Of a stretch of DNA of 62,524 bases, positions 41,239-50,311 are shown piece after piece. The stretch is from Bacillota bacterium (GTDB lineage Bacteria > Bacillota > Bacilli > Paenibacillales > Paenibacillaceae), in contig JAEWJS010000185.1 of assembly GCA_023386495.1 (NCBI GenBank), positions 1 to 62,524 on the forward strand, written 5' to 3'. How positions within the stretch are numbered: the first letter of the stretch is position 1; every line of letters begins with the position of its first letter. The notes below the pieces were generated by a model that did no database searches, was not told where the DNA came from, and worked only from the letters and a program-made list of their open reading frames with translations. The translations under genes were made by a program, and so were the position numbers.

Positions 41239-41862
41239 ATGAAAGGTATCTTAGGGAAAAAGCTCGGCATGACGCAAGTATTCACGGCTGAAGGCAACGT
41301 AGTACCGGTAACGGTTATCGAAGCTGGCCCTTGTGTCGTCCTGCAGAAGAAAGAGCAAGCGAGCGACGGTTATGAAGCTGTACAGCTCGGCTTTGCAGAT
41401 AAGAAGCAGTCCCGTCAGCTGAAGCCGGAAATCGGCCACGCATCCAAGGCGAACACTGCTCCTAAGCGCTACGTGAAAGAAATTCGCGGTGTGAACATCG
41501 CTGATTTCGAGGTTGGCCAGCAATTGAAAGCCGACCTGTTCGCCGAAGGCGAATTTGTTGACGTAACGGGTATCTCCAAAGGTAAGGGCTTTGCCGGCGT
41601 TATCAAGCGTTGGGGACAAAGCACGGGTCCAATGTCTCACGGTTCCCGTTATCACCGCGGTCCAGGTTCGATGGGCTCGATCCAAGCGAACCGTGTACCG
41701 AAGGGCAAGCGCCTGCCGGGCCACATGGGTTCCGAGACGATCACGATTCAGAACCTTGAAGTCGTCCGCGTAGATGCAGAACGCAATGTATTGCTGGTTA
41801 AAGGCTCGATTCCGGGTCCTAAGAACAGCTTCGTGAAAATTAAATTGACGGTGAAGAAATAA
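41239..41862 (+). CDS. rplC: 50S ribosomal protein L3
   Basis: A 207-aa early-assembly protein. The extended loop GSRYHRGPGSMGSIQANRVPKGKRLPGHMG reaches the peptidyl-transferase centre and matches the family. Follows rpsJ by 46 nt. Confidence 0.98.
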   Translation: MKGILGKKLGMTQVFTAEGNVVPVTVIEAGPCVVLQKKEQASDGYEAVQLGFADKKQSRQLKPEIGHASKANTAPKRYVKEIRGVNIADFEVGQQLKADLFAEGEFVDVTGISKGKGFAGVIKRWGQSTGPMSHGSRYHRGPGSMGSIQANRVPKGKRLPGHMGSETITIQNLEVVRVDAERNVLLVKGSIPGPKNSFVKIKLTVKK

Positions 41863-41889
41863 TCAACAGCCGGAAAGGAGGAACATGAA

Positions 41890-42513
41890 ATGCCAAAAGT
41901 AGCAGTATTTAATGTGAGCGGTTCGCAAGTCGGCGACATCGAGTTGTCCGACAGCGTGTTCGGCATCGAGCCGAATGTTCACGTGCTGCATAGCGCTGTT
42001 CTGCTTCAGCAAGCCGCTGAACGTGCAGGCACGCACAAAACGAAAGGACGCTCCGAAGTACGCGGCGGCGGCCGTAAGCCTTGGAAACAAAAAGGCACGG
42101 GTCGCGCACGTCAAGGCAGCATCCGCGCTCCGCAATGGGTTGGCGGCGGTACGGTTTTCGGACCGACTCCTCGCTCCTACAGCTTCAAGTTACCGAAGAA
42201 AGTTCGCCGTCTGGCGATTAAATCCGCGCTGTCTTCGAAAGTGGTAGACAACGAAATCATCGTACTCGATCAGCTCGCGCTGAACGCGCCGAAGACGAAA
42301 GAATTTGCAGGCATCCTGAACAACCTGAAGGTTGCTCGCAAAGCACTGATCGTCACGGCTAACTACGAGGATAACGTAGCATTGTCCGCACGTAACATCC
42401 CAGGCGTCAAGATCGTCGCTGCTGACGGTATTAATGTTCGCGATGTTATGCTGTACGACAAGCTCATCATCACCAAAGAAGCGGCCCTAAAAGTACAGGA
42501 GGTGCTTGCGTAA
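41890..42513 (+). CDS. rplD: 50S ribosomal protein L4
   Basis: A 207-aa protein. The exit-tunnel loop GGGRKPWKQKGTGRARQGSIRAPQWVGGG carries the macrolide-relevant KQKGTGRAR. Its stop overlaps the rplW start (TAATG). Confidence 0.98.
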   Translation: MPKVAVFNVSGSQVGDIELSDSVFGIEPNVHVLHSAVLLQQAAERAGTHKTKGRSEVRGGGRKPWKQKGTGRARQGSIRAPQWVGGGTVFGPTPRSYSFKLPKKVRRLAIKSALSSKVVDNEIIVLDQLALNAPKTKEFAGILNNLKVARKALIVTANYEDNVALSARNIPGVKIVAADGINVRDVMLYDKLIITKEAALKVQEVLA

Positions 42514-42806
42514 TGAAGGATCCACGCGATATTATCAAGCGCCCGGTCATCACGGAACAGACGAGTGAGCTCATGAACGGCAAAGTTTATGTGTTCGAGG
42601 TCGACATTCGTGCATCGAAGACCGAAGTCAAATCTGCGATCGAGCAGATCTTCAAAGTGAAAGTCGTAAAAGTGAACACCCTGCGCATGCCGGCGAAGCC
42701 GAAGCGCTACGGTCGTCACTCGGGATATACGTCCGAATGGAAAAAAGCAATCGTGAAGCTTAGCGATGACAGCAAAGAACTCGAGTTCTTTGAAGCATCG
42801 GTATAA
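42513..42806 (+). CDS. rplW: 50S ribosomal protein L23
   Basis: A 97-aa tunnel-exit protein (DPRDIIKRPVITEQT), docking site for trigger factor and SRP. One-base overlap with the rplD stop indicates coupling. Confidence 0.97.
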   Translation: MKDPRDIIKRPVITEQTSELMNGKVYVFEVDIRASKTEVKSAIEQIFKVKVVKVNTLRMPAKPKRYGRHSGYTSEWKKAIVKLSDDSKELEFFEASV

Positions 42807-42834
42807 CATCCGTTAAGTAAGGAGGGAAACCCAA

Positions 42835-43665
42835 GTGCCAATCAAGAAGTATAAACCGACATCTCCTGCACGCCGTAACATGTCGGTCTCGACTTTCGAA
42901 GAGATCACGACGAACGTACCGGAGAAATCGTTGCTCGCGCCGCTTTTCAAAAAAGCAGGCCGCAACAACCAAGGTAAAATCACGGTTCGTCACCACGGCG
43001 GCGGCCACAAGCGTAAATACCGCATCATCGACTTCAAACGGAACAAGGACGGTATCGTAGGCAAAGTCGCTACGATCGAATACGATCCGAACCGTACGGC
43101 GAACATCGCCCTCATCCACTATGTGGACGGCGAGAAGCGCTACATCATCGCACCGAAGGGTCTCAAAGTAGGCGACCAGATCATGTCCGGCCCTAATGCC
43201 GACATCAAGACTGGTAACGCGCTGCCGCTCGAGAACATCCCGGTCGGTTCGGTTATCCACAACATCGAGATGAAGCCTGGCAAAGGCGGCCAACTGGTAC
43301 GCGCTGCCGGCATGGAAGCACAGCTGCTCGGTAAAGAAGACGCTTATGCCGTCATTCGTCTGGGTTCCGGCGAAACGCGCCGCATCCTCAAAACTTGCCG
43401 CGCAACGATCGGTTCCGTAGGCAACGAAGACCATGAGCTGATCAAGATCGGTAAAGCAGGCCGTACGCGCTGGCTGGGCAAGCGTCCAGAAGTCCGCGGC
43501 GTTGTTATGAACCCGAACGATCACCCGCACGGCGGCGGCGAAGGCCGCGCACCGATCGGCCGCAAATCGCCTATGTCCCCATGGGGCAAGCCGACGCTCG
43601 GTTTCAAAACCCGCAAGAAGAAAAAAGCTTCGAGCCAATATATTATTCGTCGCCGTACGAAGTAA
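42835..43665 (+). CDS. rplB: 50S ribosomal protein L2
   Basis: A 276-aa core protein near the peptidyl-transferase centre. The conserved MNPNDHPHGGGEGRAPIGRKSPMSPWGKPTLG segment includes the essential His. GTG start after AAGGAGG. Confidence 0.98.
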   Translation: MPIKKYKPTSPARRNMSVSTFEEITTNVPEKSLLAPLFKKAGRNNQGKITVRHHGGGHKRKYRIIDFKRNKDGIVGKVATIEYDPNRTANIALIHYVDGEKRYIIAPKGLKVGDQIMSGPNADIKTGNALPLENIPVGSVIHNIEMKPGKGGQLVRAAGMEAQLLGKEDAYAVIRLGSGETRRILKTCRATIGSVGNEDHELIKIGKAGRTRWLGKRPEVRGVVMNPNDHPHGGGEGRAPIGRKSPMSPWGKPTLGFKTRKKKKASSQYIIRRRTK

Positions 43666-43703
43666 CACCATTACGTGCGAGTTAAGCGAAGGGAGGAACA
43701 CCC

Positions 43704-43985
43704 ATGGGTCGCAGTTTGAAAAAGGGACCGTTTATCGACGGCTACCTGCTTAAGAAGGTTGAGGACCTGAACGAGACGAACAAAAAAGTCGTCATCAAAA
43801 CTTGGTCCCGCCGTTCTACGATTTTCCCGCAATTCATCGGCCATACGTTTGCCGTCTACGACGGACGTAAGCACGTGCCGGTATATGTAACAGAGGACAT
43901 GGTCGGACATAAGCTTGGCGAATTCGCGCCGACGCGTACGTACAAAGGCCATACCGACGACGACAAGAAAACGGGCAGAAGATAA
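43704..43985 (+). CDS. rpsS: 30S ribosomal protein S19
   Basis: A 93-aa head protein (MGRSLKKGPFIDGYLLKKVE; TIFPQFIGHTFAVYDGRKHVPVYVTEDMVGHKLGEFAPTRTY). Normal length, GGGAGG ribosome site. Confidence 0.98.
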   Translation: MGRSLKKGPFIDGYLLKKVEDLNETNKKVVIKTWSRRSTIFPQFIGHTFAVYDGRKHVPVYVTEDMVGHKLGEFAPTRTYKGHTDDDKKTGRR

Positions 43986-44038
43986 GCTGCCGGCCGCTGT
44001 GACCAGCGGTTCTCAAATGTATGAGAGGAGGTTCAACC

Positions 44039-44374
44039 ATGCAACAAGCTAAAGCCAGCGTTAATCACGTCCGGATCGCTCCTCGGAAAGCGCAGCTGGT
44101 GGTAGACTTGATCCGCGGCAAGCAAGTGGGTGAAGCAATCGCTATTCTGCGTCACACGCCGAAGTCGGCATCCCCGATCGTGGAGAAGCTGCTCAACTCG
44201 GCAATCGCGAACGCAGAGCATAACTACCAACTGGATGTGACGAAGCTCGTCGTATCGCAAGTTTTCGTGAACCAAGGGCCGACGATGAAACGTTTCCGTC
44301 CCCGTGCAATGGGTCGCGCAAGCCGGATCAACAAACGAACCAGCCATATCACCTTGGTGGTATCTGAAAAATAA
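44039..44374 (+). CDS. rplV: 50S ribosomal protein L22
   Basis: A 111-aa tunnel protein (VRIAPRKAQLVVDLIRGKQV). The beta-hairpin tip PRAMGRASRINKRTSHI is intact. ATG 44039 after GAGGAGG; an in-frame start 18 nt upstream overlaps that site. Confidence 0.98.
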   Translation: MQQAKASVNHVRIAPRKAQLVVDLIRGKQVGEAIAILRHTPKSASPIVEKLLNSAIANAEHNYQLDVTKLVVSQVFVNQGPTMKRFRPRAMGRASRINKRTSHITLVVSEK

Positions 44375-44387
44375 GGAGGGAAAACGT

Positions 44388-45053
44388 GTGGGTCAAAAGG
44401 TAAATCCGGTCGGCTTACGTATCGGGATCATCCGTGATTGGGAATCCAAATGGTACGCCGGCAAAGACTTCGGCGATCTTCTCCTCGAAGACGTCAAGAT
44501 CCGTGAGTTCCTTAAGAACAAATTGAAAGATGCAGCTGTCTCCCGTTTCGAAATCGAGCGCGCGGCTAACCGCGTGAACGTAACGATCCATACCGCGAAG
44601 CCGGGCATGGTTATCGGTAAGGGCGGTTCCGAGGTTGAGAACCTTCGCACGGAACTGGCTAAGATTGCGAACGGCAAGAAAGTGCACATCAATATTTCCG
44701 AAATCAAACAAGCAGATCTGGATGCTACGCTCGTAGCAGAAAGCATCGCTCAGCAGCTGGAACGCCGCATTTCGTTCCGTCGTGCGCTTAAACAAGCGAT
44801 TCAACGGACAATGCGCGCTGGCGCGAAAGGGATCAAAACCGGAGTTAGCGGTCGCCTCGGCGGTGCGGAAATCGCACGTTCGGAAGGCTACAGCGAAGGT
44901 ACGGTGCCGCTGCATACGCTGCGTGCCGATATCGACTACGGCACAGCGGAAGCACATACGACTTACGGCCGTATCGGCGTAAAAGTATGGATCTACCGCG
45001 GTGAAATCCTTCCGGCCAAGAAGAAAGCTGCCATCCAGGAAGGAGGCAACTAA
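44388..45053 (+). CDS. rpsC: 30S ribosomal protein S3
   Basis: A 221-aa mRNA-entry protein. KH domain motif VIGKGGSEVENLR and C-terminal GTAEAHTTYGRIGVKVWIYRGE. GTG 44388 (GQKVNPVGLRIG) after AAGGAGGG; the frame runs back into rplV without similarity. Confidence 0.98.
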   Translation: MGQKVNPVGLRIGIIRDWESKWYAGKDFGDLLLEDVKIREFLKNKLKDAAVSRFEIERAANRVNVTIHTAKPGMVIGKGGSEVENLRTELAKIANGKKVHINISEIKQADLDATLVAESIAQQLERRISFRRALKQAIQRTMRAGAKGIKTGVSGRLGGAEIARSEGYSEGTVPLHTLRADIDYGTAEAHTTYGRIGVKVWIYRGEILPAKKKAAIQEGGN

Positions 45054-45055
45054 TC

Positions 45056-45490
45056 ATGTTGGTACCAAAACGCGTCAAACATCGTAAGCAGCAACGCGGC
45101 AGCATGAGAGGCCGCGCTAAAGGCGGCACGGAAGTGACCTTCGGCGAATATGGCCTGCAAGCCATGGAGCCGGGCTGGATCACGAACCGTCAGATCGAAT
45201 CTGCTCGTATCGCGATGACCCGTTACATCAAACGTGGCGGTAAAGTATGGATCAAGATTTTCCCTGCTAAGCCGATCACTCAGAAGCCTCTCGAGGTCCG
45301 GATGGGTAGCGGTAAAGGTAACGTGGAGAAATGGGTAGCGGTTGTAAAACCGGGCAAAATTATGTTTGAGCTCGCAGGCGTCTCGGAAGAGATCGCGCGC
45401 GAAGCAATGCGTCTTGCAGCCCACAAGCTCCCGGTCAAAACGAAGTTCGTGAAACGTGAAGAATCGGGTGGTGAAGCAAATGAAAGCTAG
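45056..45490 (+). CDS. rplP: 50S ribosomal protein L16
   Basis: A 144-aa protein (MLVPKRVKHRKQQRGSMRGRAKGG). Binds 5S/23S rRNA near the A site; MGSGKGNVEKWVAVVKPGKIMFE is intact. Its end overlaps the rpmC start by 11 nt. Confidence 0.98.
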   Translation: MLVPKRVKHRKQQRGSMRGRAKGGTEVTFGEYGLQAMEPGWITNRQIESARIAMTRYIKRGGKVWIKIFPAKPITQKPLEVRMGSGKGNVEKWVAVVKPGKIMFELAGVSEEIAREAMRLAAHKLPVKTKFVKREESGGEANES

Positions 45491-45680
45491 TGAATTCCGC
45501 AACCTAACCACTGCAGAACTCGAACAGAAGATTGCCGGCTTCAAGGAAGAGCTGTTCAACCTTCGTTTTCAGCTCGCTACCGGCCAGCTGGATAACCCGA
45601 CTCGGATCCGCGACGTGCGGAAGGAAATAGCTCGTGCTAAAACCGTTATCCGTGAACGTGAATTGGGGATTACGAGCTAA
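45480..45680 (+). CDS. rpmC: 50S ribosomal protein L29
   Basis: A 66-aa two-helix protein (MKASEFRNLTTAELEQKIAGFKEELFNLRFQLATGQL). ATG 45480 lies inside the end of rplP, with GGTGGTGA upstream, so it is coupled. Confidence 0.97.
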   Translation: MKASEFRNLTTAELEQKIAGFKEELFNLRFQLATGQLDNPTRIRDVRKEIARAKTVIRERELGITS

Positions 45681-45741
45681 GAGCTTGTATCCATGAGCGA
45701 TAGAGCAAGCAAGTCCCTTTTCTCAAGGAAGGAGGAAGAAC

Positions 45742-46005
45742 ATGAGCGAACGTAATGCCCGCAAAGTTCAGATCGGCAAAGTCGTCAGCGACAAGATGGA
45801 AAAAACAATCGTGGTGGCCGTTGAAACGTACAAAAAGCATAACTTGTACCACAAACGGATCAAGTACACGAAGAAATTCAAGGCACATGACGAGAACAAT
45901 CAAGCCAAGATCGGCGATATCGTGAAGATTATGGAAACTCGTCCATTGTCCAAGGACAAGCGCTTCCGACTGGTCGAAGTCGTTGAAGCAGCGATCATTC
46001 TGTAA
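45742..46005 (+). CDS. rpsQ: 30S ribosomal protein S17
   Basis: An 87-aa OB-fold protein (RKVQIGKVVSDKMEKTIVVAVETYKKH; VKIMETRPLSKDKRFRLVEVVE). GGAGGA ribosome site; normal length. Confidence 0.98.
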   Translation: MSERNARKVQIGKVVSDKMEKTIVVAVETYKKHNLYHKRIKYTKKFKAHDENNQAKIGDIVKIMETRPLSKDKRFRLVEVVEAAIIL

Positions 46006-46059
46006 GCAGCACGTGTCACGTGATAACTTAGCATTTTCCCCGAAAGGAGGACGCCAACT

Positions 46060-46428
46060 ATGATTCAACCATTTTCTCGTTTGTCCGTTGCCGACAACTC
46101 CGGCGCGAAGGAACTGATGTGTATCCGCGTGTTGGGTGGTACGGGACGTCGCGTAGGCCATATCGGCGACCTGATTGTTTGTTCCGTTAAGTCCGCAACA
46201 CCAGGCGGCGTTGTCAAAAAAGGCGACGTAGTGAAAGCTGTTATCGTCCGCACGAAGCGTACGGTTCGTCGTAAAGACGGTTCCTACATCTCGTTCGACG
46301 AGAATGCGGCAGTAGTCGTGAAAGAAGATAAGAGCCCACGCGGCACGCGGATCTTCGGACCAGTTGCTCGTGAACTGCGCGATAAGGACTTCATGAAGAT
46401 CGTATCGCTCGCACCTGAGGTTATCTAA
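46060..46428 (+). CDS. rplN: 50S ribosomal protein L14
   Basis: A 122-aa interface protein (MIQPFSRLSVADNSGAKELMCIRVLGGTGRR; RGTRIFGPVARELRDKDFMKIVSLAPEVI). Binds the RsfS silencing factor in other bacteria. Confidence 0.98.
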   Translation: MIQPFSRLSVADNSGAKELMCIRVLGGTGRRVGHIGDLIVCSVKSATPGGVVKKGDVVKAVIVRTKRTVRRKDGSYISFDENAAVVVKEDKSPRGTRIFGPVARELRDKDFMKIVSLAPEVI

Positions 46429-46483
46429 TCTTGCACCAACCCATAGCAGTAGCCCAATTTGCAGTCGAAGTGAGGTGTAACAA

Positions 46484-46837
46484 ATGCCAAGGCTGAAAAA
46501 AGTGCTGGAATCGCACAACAACAAGCTGCACGTGAAGAAAGACGATAACGTCATCGTCATCACGGGTAAAGATAAAGGCAAGAAAGGCCGCGTAATCGCT
46601 GCTTACCCTCGCCAGAACCGCGTCCTGATCGAAGGCGTGAACATGGTGAAGAAGCATACGCGTCCATCGCAGGCGAATCCGCAAGGCGGGATCATCGAGC
46701 AAGAAGCTGCGATCCATGTGTCGAACGTGATGCACATCGATCCGAAGAGCGGCCAGCCGACCCGTATCGGTTACAAAGTTCTTGATAACGGCAAAAAGGT
46801 CCGGATCGCGAAAAAATCCGGCGAGGTTATCGACTAA
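46484..46837 (+). CDS. rplX: 50S ribosomal protein L24
   Basis: A 117-aa KOW-domain assembly initiator (VKKDDNVIVITGKDKGKKGRVIAAYPRQNRVLIEGVNMVKKHTRPSQANPQGGI). It carries about 12 extra residues at the N-terminus compared with the Bacillus protein. Confidence 0.97.
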   Translation: MPRLKKVLESHNNKLHVKKDDNVIVITGKDKGKKGRVIAAYPRQNRVLIEGVNMVKKHTRPSQANPQGGIIEQEAAIHVSNVMHIDPKSGQPTRIGYKVLDNGKKVRIAKKSGEVID

Positions 46838-46866
46838 TCCAGCTAGGAAAGGAGGTCCAATGATTC

Positions 46867-47409
46867 ATGGCAGTGAGAATGAAAGATCGTTTCCTGAACG
46901 AAATTACGCCTGCTCTGATGCAGAAGTTTAACTATACGACGGTTATGCAAGTACCGAAAATCGAGAAAGTCGTCATCAACATGGGTGTCGGCGAGGCAGT
47001 AGCCAACTCGAAGGTGCTGGACGTCGCGGTTGACGAGCTTCAACAGATCGTCGGCCAGAAGCCGGTTGTAACACGCGCTAAGAAATCCATCGCAGGCTTC
47101 AAGCTTCGCGAGAACATGCCGATCGGGGTCAAGGTAACGCTGCGCGGCGAGCGCATGTACTACTTCCTCGACAAGCTGTTCAACATCGCGCTTCCGCGCG
47201 TTCGTGACTTCCGCGGTGTATCGACCAAAGCATTCGACGGCCGCGGCAACTATACGCTGGGCCTGAAAGAGCAATTGATCTTCCCGGAGATCGAGTACGA
47301 TAAAGTGGATAAAGTGCGCGGTATGGACGTCGTCATCGTCACGACGGCAAAAACGGACGAAGAAGCTCGTGAGCTGCTGACCCAAATGGGTATGCCGTTT
47401 GCGAAGTAA
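46867..47409 (+). CDS. rplE: 50S ribosomal protein L5
   Basis: A 180-aa 5S rRNA-binding protein (MQVPKIEKVVINMGVGEAVANSKVLD; LRDFRGVS-type segment RVRDFRGVSTKAFDGRGNY). ATG 46867 with GGAGG upstream. Confidence 0.98.
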   Translation: MAVRMKDRFLNEITPALMQKFNYTTVMQVPKIEKVVINMGVGEAVANSKVLDVAVDELQQIVGQKPVVTRAKKSIAGFKLRENMPIGVKVTLRGERMYYFLDKLFNIALPRVRDFRGVSTKAFDGRGNYTLGLKEQLIFPEIEYDKVDKVRGMDVVIVTTAKTDEEARELLTQMGMPFAK

Positions 47410-47431
47410 TCCACAGGAGGTGTAGAACCAA

Positions 47432-47617
47432 GTGGCAAAAACTTCGATGAAAGTGAAGCAGCAACGCACTCCGAAGTTCAAAGTGCGTGCGTACACGCGC
47501 TGCGAGCGTTGTGGCCGTCCGCATTCCGTTCTTCAAAAGTTTAAAATTTGCCGGATTTGTTTCCGCGAATTAGCATACAAAGGCCAGATTCCTGGCGTTA
47601 AAAAAGCAAGCTGGTAA
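47432..47617 (+). CDS. rpsZ: 30S ribosomal protein S14, zinc type
   Basis: A 61-aa type Z S14. Two CxxC pairs (CERC, CRIC) form the zinc site, so it is the zinc-dependent form. GTG start after GGAGGTG. Confidence 0.97.
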   Translation: MAKTSMKVKQQRTPKFKVRAYTRCERCGRPHSVLQKFKICRICFRELAYKGQIPGVKKASW

Positions 47618-47648
47618 TCAGCCTAGTACGGGAAGGAGGTTTTCGAGA

Positions 47649-48047
47649 ATGGTTATGTCTGATCCGATTGCAGATATGCTGACCCGCATTCGTAACGCGA
47701 ATGTCGTCCGGCACGAAACCGTGGAGCTGCCTGCTTCGAAAGTGAAGAAGCAAATCGCTGAAATTCTGAAGAGCGAGGGCTTTATCCGCGATGCTGAATA
47801 TATCGAAGACAGCAAACAAGGGATCATCCGTATTTTCTTGAAATACGGCCCGAACAACGAACGTGTCATCACGGGTCTGAAGCGCATCAGCAAGCCAGGA
47901 CTTCGCGTTTACACGAAGTCGACAGAGGTTCCCCGCGTATTGGGCGGCCTGGGCATTGCGATCATTTCGACGTCCCAAGGCATCATGACCGATAAGCAAG
48001 CTCGTCAAAGCAAAGCCGGCGGCGAAGTCGTCTGCTACGTTTGGTAA
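47649..48047 (+). CDS. rpsH: 30S ribosomal protein S8
   Basis: A 132-aa protein (MSDPIADMLTRIRNANVVRHE; STSQGIMTDKQARQSKAGGEVVCYVW). Repressor of the spc operon in several bacteria. ATG 47649 gives the Bacillus-like MVMSDP. Confidence 0.98.
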   Translation: MVMSDPIADMLTRIRNANVVRHETVELPASKVKKQIAEILKSEGFIRDAEYIEDSKQGIIRIFLKYGPNNERVITGLKRISKPGLRVYTKSTEVPRVLGGLGIAIISTSQGIMTDKQARQSKAGGEVVCYVW

Positions 48048-48078
48048 TACAACAGTCACAACGATTGGAGGTGTCACA

Positions 48079-48621
48079 ATGTCTCGTATTGGCCGCAAAC
48101 CGATCGCGGTACCAGCTGGCGTAACGATTACGCTGGATAATACCCTGATCACTGTTAAAGGACCGAAAGGCACGCTGTCCCGTGAACTGCACAAGGACAT
48201 GAAGGTTGTTGTTGCAGAGAACGAAATCACGGTTGAGCGTCCTTCCGACAATAAACTGCACCGCTCCCTGCACGGTACGACCCGTAGCGTTGTTGCAAAC
48301 ATGGTGAGTGGCGTAACGGAAGGCTTCAGCAAGAACCTGGAACTCGTTGGCGTAGGTTACCGCGCGAACAAAACGGGTGATAAAGTCGTCTTGAACGTCG
48401 GCTACTCCCACCCGGTTGAGATCGTTCCGGACAAAGGCATCGAATTCGAAGTGCCTTCGAACACGAAGATTACCGTTCGCGGGATCGACAAGGAACTCGT
48501 TGGTGCAACGGCAGCTAAGATCCGCTCCGTACGCGAGCCTGAGCCGTATAAAGGCAAAGGGATCAAGTATGAAGGCGAGCGCATCCTTCGCAAAGAAGGT
48601 AAAGCAGGCAAGAAGAAATAA
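48079..48621 (+). CDS. rplF: 50S ribosomal protein L6
   Basis: A 180-aa protein of two repeated RNA-binding folds (SRIGRKPIAVPAGVTITL; REPEPYKGKGIKYEGERILRKEGKAGKK). The C-terminal signature is complete. Confidence 0.98.
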   Translation: MSRIGRKPIAVPAGVTITLDNTLITVKGPKGTLSRELHKDMKVVVAENEITVERPSDNKLHRSLHGTTRSVVANMVSGVTEGFSKNLELVGVGYRANKTGDKVVLNVGYSHPVEIVPDKGIEFEVPSNTKITVRGIDKELVGATAAKIRSVREPEPYKGKGIKYEGERILRKEGKAGKKK

Positions 48622-48708
48622 TAAGCCTCGACGGGCTTTATGCAAGAGGGCGGCGTAATAGCCGCATGAGCGGCTTGGACCGCATCGCTTAGAAAGGAGT
48701 GAACACGC

Positions 48709-49077
48709 ATGATTACGAAGGGCGACAAGAACAAAGCACGTCTGAAAAGACATCTGCGAGTCCGTAAGAAAATCAACGGCACGGTACAACGTCCGCGTCT
48801 GTCCGTATACCGTTCCTCCAAGCACATCTATGCACAGTTGATCGATGACGTGAAGGGCATTACGCTCGCAGCGGCTTCGACACTCGATAAAGAGTTGGCG
48901 GAGAACATCGGCAATGGCGGCAGCGTAGAAGCAGCTCGCCAAGTCGGCGAACTGATCGCGAAGCGCGCGAAATCGAAGGGTGTAGAGCAAGTGGTTTTCG
49001 ACCGCGGCGGCTACCTCTATCACGGAAGAATTCAAGCACTGGCTGACGCGGCACGCGAAGCAGGCTTGCAATTCTAA
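48709..49077 (+). CDS. rplR: 50S ribosomal protein L18
   Basis: A 122-aa 5S rRNA-binding protein (RLKRHLRVRKKINGTVQRPRLSVYRSSKHIYAQLIDD; FDRGGYLYHGRIQALADAAREAGL). Confidence 0.98.
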   Translation: MITKGDKNKARLKRHLRVRKKINGTVQRPRLSVYRSSKHIYAQLIDDVKGITLAAASTLDKELAENIGNGGSVEAARQVGELIAKRAKSKGVEQVVFDRGGYLYHGRIQALADAAREAGLQF

Positions 49078-49107
49078 ACCACTTTCACAATAAGGAGGGT
49101 TAACGAC

Positions 49108-49605
49108 TTGCGTATAGATCCGAATACGTTAGAACTGACTGAAAAAGTAGTTCAGATCAACCGCGTATCGAAAGTTGTCAAAGGCGGACGTCGCTTCAGC
49201 TTCAGCGCGCTTGTCGTCGTAGGAGACGGCAAAGGCTGGGTTGGCGCAGGAATCGGTAAAGCTTCGGAAGTGCCGGACGCAATCCGCAAAGGCATCGACG
49301 ATGCAAAGAAAAACCTGATTCAAGTACCGCTGGTCAAAACGACGATTCCACACCAAGTGCTCGGACATTTCGGCGCAGGCAGAGTGCTGCTGAAGCCGGC
49401 TTCCGAAGGTACCGGTGTAATCGCAGGCGGCCCGGTTCGCGCAGTACTCGAACTGGCTGGCGTTGGCGATATTTTGACGAAGTCTCTCGGTTCTTCCAAC
49501 TCCATGAACATGGTTAACGCGACGCTCGAAGGGCTATCCCGCCTGAAACGCGCCGAAGACGTGGCCAAATTGCGGGGTAAGACCGTAGCAGAGCTTCTGG
49601 GTTAA
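49108..49605 (+). CDS. rpsE: 30S ribosomal protein S5
   Basis: A 165-aa accuracy protein (ELTEKVVQINRVSKVVKGGRRFSFSALVVVGDGKGWVGAGIGKA). TTG start after AAGGAGGG. The spectinomycin-related loop VVKGGRR is wild type. Confidence 0.97.
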   Translation: MRIDPNTLELTEKVVQINRVSKVVKGGRRFSFSALVVVGDGKGWVGAGIGKASEVPDAIRKGIDDAKKNLIQVPLVKTTIPHQVLGHFGAGRVLLKPASEGTGVIAGGPVRAVLELAGVGDILTKSLGSSNSMNMVNATLEGLSRLKRAEDVAKLRGKTVAELLG

Positions 49606-49618
49606 GGAGGGGAATACG

Positions 49619-49804
49619 ATGGCGAAACTCCAAATCACCCTCGTTCGCAGCCTGATTGGGCGCAATGAGAAGCAGCGTGCAACGGTTCAAGCACTCGGCC
49701 TTCGCAAAATGAACCATTCGGTTGTCCAGAACGATACTCCGGCCATCCGCGGCATGGTGAATCATGTCAGCCACCTGGTCAAAGTCGAAGAAGTACAAGG
49801 CTAA
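49619..49804 (+). CDS. rpmD: 50S ribosomal protein L30
   Basis: A 61-aa protein (KLQITLVRSLIGRNEKQRATVQALGLRKMNHSVVQNDTPAIRGMVNHVSHLVKVEE), short bacterial form, 13 nt after rpsE. Confidence 0.97.
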   Translation: MAKLQITLVRSLIGRNEKQRATVQALGLRKMNHSVVQNDTPAIRGMVNHVSHLVKVEEVQG

Positions 49805-49870
49805 ACGCCTCGCATAAGGTGCTCCTAGCGCACCGTGGGAAGCAAAATCTACAAGGAGGTGCTACGAACG

Positions 49871-50311
49871 ATGAAATTGCATGAGCTTAAGTCGGCTGAT
49901 GGATCCCGCAAGGACGTGAAGCGTAAAGGCCGGGGTATCGGCAGCGGCAACGGCAAGACGGCCGGTAAAGGTCACAAAGGTCAAAACGCTCGTTCCGGCG
50001 GCGGTGTTCGCCCAGGATTCGAGGGTGGTCAGAACCCGCTTTACCGTCGTGTACCGAAGCGCGGTTTCAATAACCCGTTCCGTAAGGAATTCGCGGTTGT
50101 CAACATTGATGAACTGAACAGCTTCGCAGCAGGTACTGAAGTAACGCCTGAGCTTCTGATGGAGCAAGGGATCGTGAAGAACCCGCAAAGCGGAATTAAA
50201 ATTCTTGGCAACGGCGAGATTAAGGTTGGACTTACTGTGAAAGCAAACAAGTTCTCTCAATCTGCGGTAGAGAAAATCCAAGCTGCCGGCGGTAAAACCG
50301 AGGTGATCTAA
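49871..50311 (+). CDS. rplO: 50S ribosomal protein L15
   Basis: A 146-aa late-assembly protein (MKLHELKSADGSRKDVKRKGRGIGSGNGKTAGKGHKGQNARSGGG). ATG 49871; its stop overlaps the secY start (TAATG). Confidence 0.98.
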   Translation: MKLHELKSADGSRKDVKRKGRGIGSGNGKTAGKGHKGQNARSGGGVRPGFEGGQNPLYRRVPKRGFNNPFRKEFAVVNIDELNSFAAGTEVTPELLMEQGIVKNPQSGIKILGNGEIKVGLTVKANKFSQSAVEKIQAAGGKTEVI